A stretch of DNA of 64,000 bases from Misgurnus anguillicaudatus (taxonomy: Eukaryota; Chordata; Actinopteri; Cypriniformes; Cobitidae), in NCBI RefSeq assembly GCF_027580225.2, contig NC_073356.2, positions 14,227,501 through 14,291,500 on the forward strand. Reading direction: 5' to 3'. The stretch's first letter is position 1, and each line of letters begins with the position of its first letter. The translations under genes and the position numbers were made by a program. Below the pieces are notes generated by a model, which was not told the DNA's origin, did not search any database, and saw nothing but the letters and a program-made list of their open reading frames with translations. This document shows positions 57,213-64,000 of this stretch, piece by piece.

Positions 57213-59308
57213 TTAAAGCCACAGTATGTAGATTTTTTTGTAATAAAATATCCAAAACCACTTGCACGGTTTGATATATTTCATTGAGTTGTTTATTTGC
57301 ATTATCCCAAAGTCCAATCCAAATAAAATCCTGTTTTGTGTAATGGCTTGTTTCTTGTCTCCCTTGTAATTGGCACCCTTAATATTCACGCTATCCTCAG
57401 TTTCCGCTTGTAGAAACTATGGGAACACAAAGTGAACAATTGCAGAAGTGCCGTCATACAGCATCTAATGCAGCTGTTGTGCCTTGCAGCTAATTCTTTA
57501 CAATCAATGGCATTAAAATAATGTTATTAAAACATTTAATTTATTACCTAGGGTTGTAACGGTACACAAAAATCACGATTTGGTGCGTACCTCGGTTTTG
57601 ATGCCACGGTTCGGTTCCTTTTTGGTACAGTAAGGGAAAATGCAAACATTAAACTTTTGTTTAAAACTTTTTAACAATTTGTTTACACTTTTTTACACAC
57701 TTTTTATTAAAATATAATAAACAAAATATATCTAAAATAAAAAAGAATAATAAATAAAATACTGCTGCAAAGTTCTCCACTTAATTAACCAGTTTTTTCC
57801 AGCTGTGGCGGCAGGGGGCGCCCATGATGATTAAAAATTTACATTATTTTTTTAAATGTAGAATACAGTTTACAGTAAACTAACATGTATTTTTTATAAT
57901 ATTCATGCTGTCATTTACTTTTCCTTATATTTTTTCTTAAAAAATACGCTTTATTGCTTCGTACGGATCTTTCATTGTAGTTTTAATGTAGTGTGCAAGT
58001 TCATGCTCGTGTTTAACGTTACAGAGCTGTTGCAAAGTCACGCACAGTCCTGTTTGATAATCCGCACCGCAGTGATTGACAGAACATCCGACCAGTTATC
58101 CGACATCAGCAGCAATTTAGTCCACACTCGGCCCGTTTGACATAAAGACCCCGACCCGATCACATCGCAAATCGCGCAGTTAAATATAAACCTTTAAGGA
58201 TCTTCAGACAGAGCTTAAACACAAATAAGCACAGGACAATTTAAAAACTGCTATCTATCGGAATCGAGTCGAATTTTGGTCTTGGATGTTAGACCCGCAG
58301 TTAACTCTTGCCTATTGAGTCCCGACCTGCATCTACAACGCAAATGACACATTAATATACATCAAATATATGCGTTTCACCCGCGGGTACCCCGACCCTG
58401 CTGTCCGAAAACAGATGAAACCATCTCACCGTCTGCCTCAAGTTTTAATTACCAACGTCCTTCTCTTCCCACGGGAATAATGTAAGTTTCCTAAACAGAT
58501 TCGACTATTAATGTCTTGCATTTTCCATTCAGTATTCAGTATTTAGCTTTTTTTGGACAAATATCTCGTCATTAAATGTGAAACTTTGTGAGTGTCGATC
58601 TGAAGAACGGAAGATTGACAGTTGAGCGGTCAGCAGCACGCTGCGCTTATAGTCTATATTCTGAATAACTAATGGCCCGATAAGTTGATAAAATGAGTAC
58701 AGCGATTCCAAATGAATTTCCAAAAAAACTCGTAATATGTTAAATCGAAAGTTTAATCATGTCTCGCAGCCCTGCGCTGCGTCCGTGTATATGCGCCGGT
58801 GAACAGCATACGCGTGATGACCTTGAACCTTAAATTACCATACATTTATTGTCAGACAGATAAAAGTAAAACAACATTAGAAACTGTAAATGTTGTATTT
58901 TTATTTGTGTAAACTCACAATAAGGAGAAAACGTTGTACTTATTTAAAATCCTTAAAAACATGACGTGCTTTCTGCTGCTTTGGTTTTACAGCGCGTCAC
59001 AAAAAAAGAACAAAAACTTAAATACTTTTTTTATTTGTTTGTCAATCTGATAATTATTTAAGTGTAACATATTTCGTGTAGGCTTATTTATTTTATTATT
59101 ATTTCTCAAAACAGAGACGTAGCCTAATCATCATCTGTTGATTTAAATCTATGTGTGCATGAAACTAAACCCATGGGGAAATTGATATTTAGGCGATTTG
59201 TTTATAAATGAGTGAACAACGCGAATCCAGAAAGAAATTTATTTATTTTTAAAGACAGCCAGTCTGGCAGGGCTCTTTAATTTGCGAGATGCCGCCGTGG
59301 GCTTTGTC

Positions 59309-59511
59309 TAGAAGGGATACAGCAAATGCCGAAAAGTTTAGGATTAGATTTGGAGGTAGGATTATTAGGATGAAAACAGCGGCTCTGGCTAAATGAGATA
59401 CAAATACATCCTACAATCGTGTGAAATTTTGTGTTTAGAGTTGGGTTTGGGTGAAGGATTATGATAAAACAGTGCTCATACGGCAAGATTTCGTTTGCTG
59501 TATCCCTTCTA
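59309..59511. mobile_element. Small MITE inside the hAT element
   Basis: TAGAAGGGATACAGCAAA on the left is mirrored by TTTGCTGTATCCCTTCTA on the right, 203 bp in all. The outer TA may be the target duplication, which would suggest a Tc1/mariner-type origin (inference). Confidence 0.65.
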
Positions 59512-60127
59512 TCTACAACCGCAGGCGTGGCGGGGATGTTTTAGGCATGGCGGCCCGCCACGGTAGAATGTATATAGCGGAAACACTGAATTAACTTTTT
59601 TTTACATTATTTTATAACAGTAGGTTAATATTTTCTTAACCTTCTCTTAAACTTTTTCTACTAAAACCTTGCACTAAACTAACAAATTCAATTCCTGAAT
59701 ACATTTATGAACTATTAGCCTACATTTTTTGCCACCAAAAAATGTTTCTGTTTTGATTTATTTTGGATTTTTTTAAAGTATTGAATTGGTTCCATCTCTT
59801 TATAAAAATAATATATCTGCTCTATGTGTAACTGCATAGCAAGCAACATGATGATATACTTATTATATACTCATTGAGATGAGTGAGTGGCATTTTATCT
59901 TTTGCACGTTTCTCCTAATCTTTGCTTGTGTCGTCAAAAACAAACCCCTCCACTGCTGAGTAAGCCCGGGTTACAGCTCTTCTCTGTTCCGACAAGATTA
60001 ACTGATCGCATTGTGACAATGATATGAATGACGTGAGGTGCAGATGAAAAATCTGATCACGCATTCCTTATTCTCGCGTGTCACAGAAAGCACATCTCAT
60101 GATTGTGTAGCAACGAAAGACGCACAA

Positions 60128-61109
60128 TAGGGTTGTTGCAGTGACAGAATTTTCCCACCGGTTAGTCAGCGCGTGACAAACCCGGTGATACCGGTTTCAC
60201 AGAGTGGGAGGGGCTTATAAAGGCACAGACATGCGCGTTTTACTTTCACTTTTGAATTACATGCAACTGTTGTTTAAATCCATCGCTTGCGTACGCTGAG
60301 TTAAATCGCGTATGAATTTGCGTGCAAATGCGAGTGCAACAGCTGGTTTAAGTGCTTGAGTCAATCCAGTGTTTTGAGGAGACTGTGGTGGTGATGACGT
60401 CACCTGCTAATTAGCATATATGTGATGTCATCATGTCGTGTTTGCGTTTGATCTAGTGTTGGCTCCTGAAATATGTTTTACTTCTACTCTTTAATCTGTA
60501 TCTGTATTTGATCTGTATTATATATCAAATTATATTTTAAGCCGAATTAAGCTGTTTTAAATAGTGAAATAAAATGTAAATGGGAATCATGAAAATTCTA
60601 TTTGTGGGGGCCAGTGTTGATTCTGTGGTGGGCCACCACAAATAAATCAATGTATGAGAAACACTGCAATCTGTGAACCCGCCAGTCCCAAGCAGAGCAA
60701 CCGGCTATTCCTCCATAAAGCGCTCCTTGAATGATGGGTTTATTATTATTCTTAATGAAAACACAACAACAAAACAATCTCGCCTATATTAAACATCATA
60801 TATGTATATTATAACAAAAACGAGTAAGCATGCGGCTTTTGCCATCATCTGCTCGCCGCAGTCTGACAGGAATAAATGAAATCTGACACCGCAGCCGCTG
60901 CTCTATGATGACGCGCGTTCAGCTCCGCTGAATTCAGGCAGCAGACACATTCAGTTGTAAGTGTTTGCTCTCTCTAACGAAACTAATTTAATTACAAGAA
61001 AATATCAAAACGATGGTGAAAGACGGTGTCGCGGTGGGCAAAGTGATCTAACCGGTGAGAGGCTGAAGCACCGGTAATCACCGTTTCACCGACTATCGCA
61101 ACAAGCCTA
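60128..61109. mobile_element. Inner hAT-type element with exact 8-bp target duplication
   Basis: It starts TAGGGTTGTTGCAGTGACAG and ends CGACTATCGCAACAAGCCTA. ACGCACAA flanks it exactly (60120-60127 and 61110-61117). Subterminal CCGGTTAGT, CCGGTGATACCGG and matching right-hand CCGGTGAGAGG words are present. No transposase. Confidence 0.9.
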
Positions 61110-61637
61110 ACGCACAACCTCTCACGCACTTTTGAAAGAACAAAACAGCGCGTTGACACGCTTTTAACACACGCTTTTATCCGCGACACGTAAACGTTTA
61201 CATGAATAATCAAACGAATATGCAACCAAGTAAATAAATATCTTTCTGCGGGCCGAATCATGTTATATGTTTGACAGAAGACTTGTGCTGAACATGGAGA
61301 TTTCCGCCACTTAATATGTTCGTGTGGAAACACGAAAATTTACCTTTGTTCCGCACACAAAAGATTGCATTTGGCCATTCGGTGCACAAGTGCACCGTGC
61401 CGAAAGCACTGTATCGAAATGGTCCGGTACACTACGAATACACGTACCGTTACACCCCTATTATTACCTCATACATGTGAGCATTTTTTGCAAATTCCTT
61501 GACTCTCTTGATGTTGAAAATCTCCCATTGTTCCACTCTCCTTTATAATGTCATTAAGCTTCGCCTTTGTTATTGTTTTTGTATTATTGTCAAATAGTGA
61601 CAGCTAGTGGTGAAAATCCTACATATAGTGCCTTTAA

Positions 61638-62840
61638 AAAGCCGATCAGTATGCACTTGTGTGCACATCTGTCTGTGTTTGAGTTATCAGTCTTATCTGC
61701 GACAAATCAGGAAATGAGTGGCTTGACTGATTCAGTGTTCATCTTGTGCTTTGACTCTGTTTAATATATTAAATCCATTGTATAAGCTAAATGCTTTTGA
61801 CAGAGCTTTTGTCTATCTTTTGTCACCCTTCATGCATATGTTTAGCTTTGTAACCAAGATTACAATTCTCATGATAGCTGGTTCAGGCTTGTTAGGTTGA
61901 TGAGATGAAGAGTTAAGTAATAGCTTATTGTGTAGGGATGAATCGTTCTGTGCTCTGGTTTATTTCCCATTAGTGGTTTAAATTGCCAAGACATCACTGC
62001 GCTGCACGCTCGTGTCTGATAGTCGTTAATATTTTAGTATCAATGTTAATGGGGCAAGAAATGGGCTTCGGTTCAGGCTAAAGTTTGGAATCAAAGGCAG
62101 AAGTATCCGCTAATGTAGAGGCATTACATAAAGCAGAAATTATTTGGATCAAAACAAATGACCAGCCAAAATGACATATCTTAGTTTGTAGCATGGAGGT
62201 TTAAAATCACTATATCATGATTGTAAGTAAAACTGTGGCAAGACCGTATAATATCTTATATAAACTTTATGATGTCTCCACCTGTATCTTTGGTGTTGAC
62301 TTTAAAAACTTTTACAGATGTTTATGGGCAAACATTTGCATGAGTTACCAATTGTATTGTATATGTGTTTACATATGTGTTTACATGTGCTAATGCAAAT
62401 TAAGTCTTTTCAGTGTGATACCTGATCACAAAGTTGGGGATTATTCCTATACGTCATCCCTTACTTATGATGATGTCTTGCATCTATTAAGTTAAGAAAA
62501 TTAAAAAAGCTATTAATCTGCACAGACCGATCTACTGTTTTGTTTTCTGGCAGTGGGTTATTGTTCCTATCCCATGAAGTGGTTATAATAAAAATGCTTT
62601 TAATTAATTCAGTGGAGAGCCATGCACGGCTGCCCGAGTCTGCTGTGATGCAAATCTGGGATTTAATCGGGAGACCGGGTGGGAAAAGAGAAAAATCGCA
62701 CCTTAATTTTTGCGTGTTCTGTCGGTGAGCTGATTGCAAATATTGTTTATTTAAGGTAAAAAATTCAACCAAAATTTAACCATAAATCACATGCTTTAAA
62801 GGGCTGTTATGGAGCTCATACACAGTATAGGAATGTTCAA
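61638..62840. other. No gene recognised
   Basis: No exon or repeat end identified. A 103-codon minus frame at 62461-62772 resembles no known protein. Confidence 0.45.
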
Positions 62841-62945
62841 GTAGCTTATTTTGTAGAGCATTACTTTGGCACCGCAAGGTCATGGGTTTGATTCCCACGG
62901 TTAGGGTTTGAATACACTAAGTCGCTTCGAATTAGTTTTTTACAT
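62841..62945 (+). mobile_element. tRNA-derived SINE fragment
   Basis: A tRNA-like head (GTAGCTTATTTTGTAGAGCA) with a good box B (GGTCATGGGTTTGATTCCC) is followed by CACTAAGTCGCTTCGAATTA, a degenerate SINE body. The head does not fold into a normal tRNA acceptor stem, so this is not a tRNA gene. Confidence 0.6.
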
Positions 62946-63845
62946 TGGTTTGTGTGGTACCGTGAAGAAATCTGCTTTAGATTTAATATTTGTCTAATGG
63001 CCAATTAAACAGCACTCTGACCTCCCAAATTCACTTGACTTTCATTTTGGGTCACTAACTGAACACATTATTTAAGAAGATGAGTCAAGCTCATGCATAG
63101 CAGTTTACATTAGGTCACACTGCACTTTTCTTTCATACGCATTCATCCACTTTTGCACCCGTAATTTTGAGTATCTGTCTCTTGTTTTCAAACAGGGGTT
63201 TGGGTTTTTGCCTCCCCCAGCTTTCTCCCCACATTTTAGTTTTTTCACAAGATGTGCAAGTCCAGCTGCAGTTCTCACACAGGAAACTCTCTGACATCAG
63301 ATAAACGTTGCGTGTTGTTTGAAAACTCACAGCTGCAGAAACCGGGAATGTCCCTTGAAAAAAGTCAAGCATTACCCAAAATATCCAGTTTGCAGCACAT
63401 TATGTAATGTGTTGTCTTGCTTAACCGTGTCCTCCCACAGTGCTGTATCTAATACATTTTACATTGCATACATTAAATACAAATAGTACTTTATTATAAC
63501 GCATAGATTCTCACCAACCTGACCCAATTTTAATGCTTTCTTGTTGCATAAGTTTGTATTAGTTAATTCAAGTTTGTGTCTTACATTGAAACTTCATGGG
63601 AGACAGGATGAGGGATTTCCTGTGGTGTGATTCCCATTCCTGCTCTGCCAAATTTGGGCATTCCTGACCTTTCGGAGTTCTGTGAGAATTCGGGTTCCTG
63701 CATTCAGACAGATATGCAAACCACTGGTGATCTCTCAGGGATTTATTTAGTAGAAATAATTCAACCGCTTGTAAAACAACATTCAGCTAGGAGGGACATT
63801 GAATTTTATATGTGAAATTGTGCCCAGTTAAAGGAGCTGTATGCA
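62946..63845. other. No gene recognised
   Basis: No exon, splice pair or repeat boundary recognised. Confidence 0.45.
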
Positions 63846-64000
63846 GGGCTCGATATCAACGCTTCCGGGACAAGTGGATGTTTTGGATGGGCAAGTGAAA
63901 GAGAATTTTAATAAGAACTTGAAAATGCCCGCCACATATCCGAACTGGCATTGCATGTTTCACCACCTCACTCTTACATGACAGGTTCTGTACACACACC
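63846..64000. mobile_element. Probable hAT-like element, cut by the window end
   Basis: The CAGGGCTCGATATCAACGCT start followed by TCCGGGACAAGTGGATG resembles the left terminus of a fish hAT family. The right terminus would lie outside the window. Confidence 0.45.

Larger units (their letters stand above)
57549..61460. mobile_element. 3.9-kb hAT-type element inserted in the MITE
   Basis: The left end is TAGGGTTGTAACGGTACAC and the right end GTACCGTTACACCCCTA. The exact 8-bp duplication TTATTACC lies at 57541-57548 and 61461-61468. The subterminal regions share GGTTCGGT / CCGAAA-type words. No transposase-length frame is visible, so it is non-autonomous or decayed. It contains a second hAT (60128-61109) and a small element at 59309-59511. 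Without the inner hAT it is about 2.9 kb. Confidence 0.9.
57213..61637. mobile_element. Outermost element of a nested set: TTAA-flanked MITE split by a hAT insertion
   Basis: The left end TTAAAGCCACAGTATGTAGA pairs with the right end TCCTACATATAGTGCCTTTAA. The element's own sequence is 57213-57548 plus 61469-61637, about 505 bp. Everything between is the inserted hAT element and one copy of its target site. The characteristic GACAGCTAGTGGTGAAAATC precedes the right end. Confidence 0.82.

Noticed and set aside
60992..61333. 113-codon minus-strand frame as a possible hAT transposase
   Set aside because: It crosses the right boundary of the inner hAT insertion, so it cannot be an ancestral gene, and it has no transposase motif.
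62841..62910. tRNA gene
   Set aside because: A good box B but no cloverleaf, and SINE-like sequence follows.
1..64000. CRISPR array, prokaryotic operons or phage
   Set aside because: The tandem repeats have no spacer structure, and the genes have introns. The window is eukaryotic throughout.

Overview
This is vertebrate nuclear DNA, most likely from a cyprinid-type teleost fish. The evidence is AT-rich sequence, short exons separated by long introns with GT/AG splice sites, and a dense set of non-autonomous DNA transposons and tRNA-derived SINE pieces of kinds I know from zebrafish and carp genomes. Nothing is bacterial, and I see no operons, CRISPR array or rRNA genes. Only two protein-coding genes can be supported. 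Most of the window is intron, intergenic DNA and transposon relics.

Gene 1 (+ strand) is the 3' part of rims3 (RIM3/NIM3, an active-zone C2-domain protein). Five coding exons lie at 33275-33416, 34530-34642, 38682-38783, 38868-39007 and 39128-39340. They join in frame and encode about 236 residues: the conserved linker, the single C2 (C2B-type) domain and the C-terminal tail. The N-terminal coding exon or exons, about 70 residues by comparison with the mammalian protein, were not found. A long AT-rich 3' UTR probably runs to tandem AATAAA signals near 44817-44837.

Gene 2 (- strand) is a compact three-exon gene (47895-47752, 47469-47374, 47294-46755). It encodes a 259-residue divergent forkhead (Fox) protein, closest by eye to FoxH1. 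Its recognition helix has lost normally invariant residues, but it keeps an eh1 (Groucho/TLE-binding) motif. It has a TATA box and a candidate p53-family response element upstream.

Region by region: 1-21.7 kb is non-coding, with many MITEs (TTAA-flanked and hAT-type). 21.75-23.5 kb is a (GA)n run and a 1.6-kb GACA/GGAT-type minisatellite with a 351-bp higher-order duplication. 23.5-33.2 kb is non-coding and probably includes rims3 intron or upstream DNA, with SINE pieces and a PIF/Harbinger-like element. 33.2-44.9 kb is rims3; its intron holds a Tc1-like relic split by a 2.4-kb element that carries a 565-bp tandem triplication. 45.4-46.1 kb holds two more MITEs, and 46.7-48.0 kb is the forkhead gene. 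At 50.55 kb there is a candidate first exon of an unidentified + strand gene. 52-64 kb is non-coding; at 57.2-61.6 kb four elements are nested inside one another, two of them hAT insertions proved by exact 8-bp target duplications.

Identifications rest on reading the sequence and on remembered family features; no database search was run.
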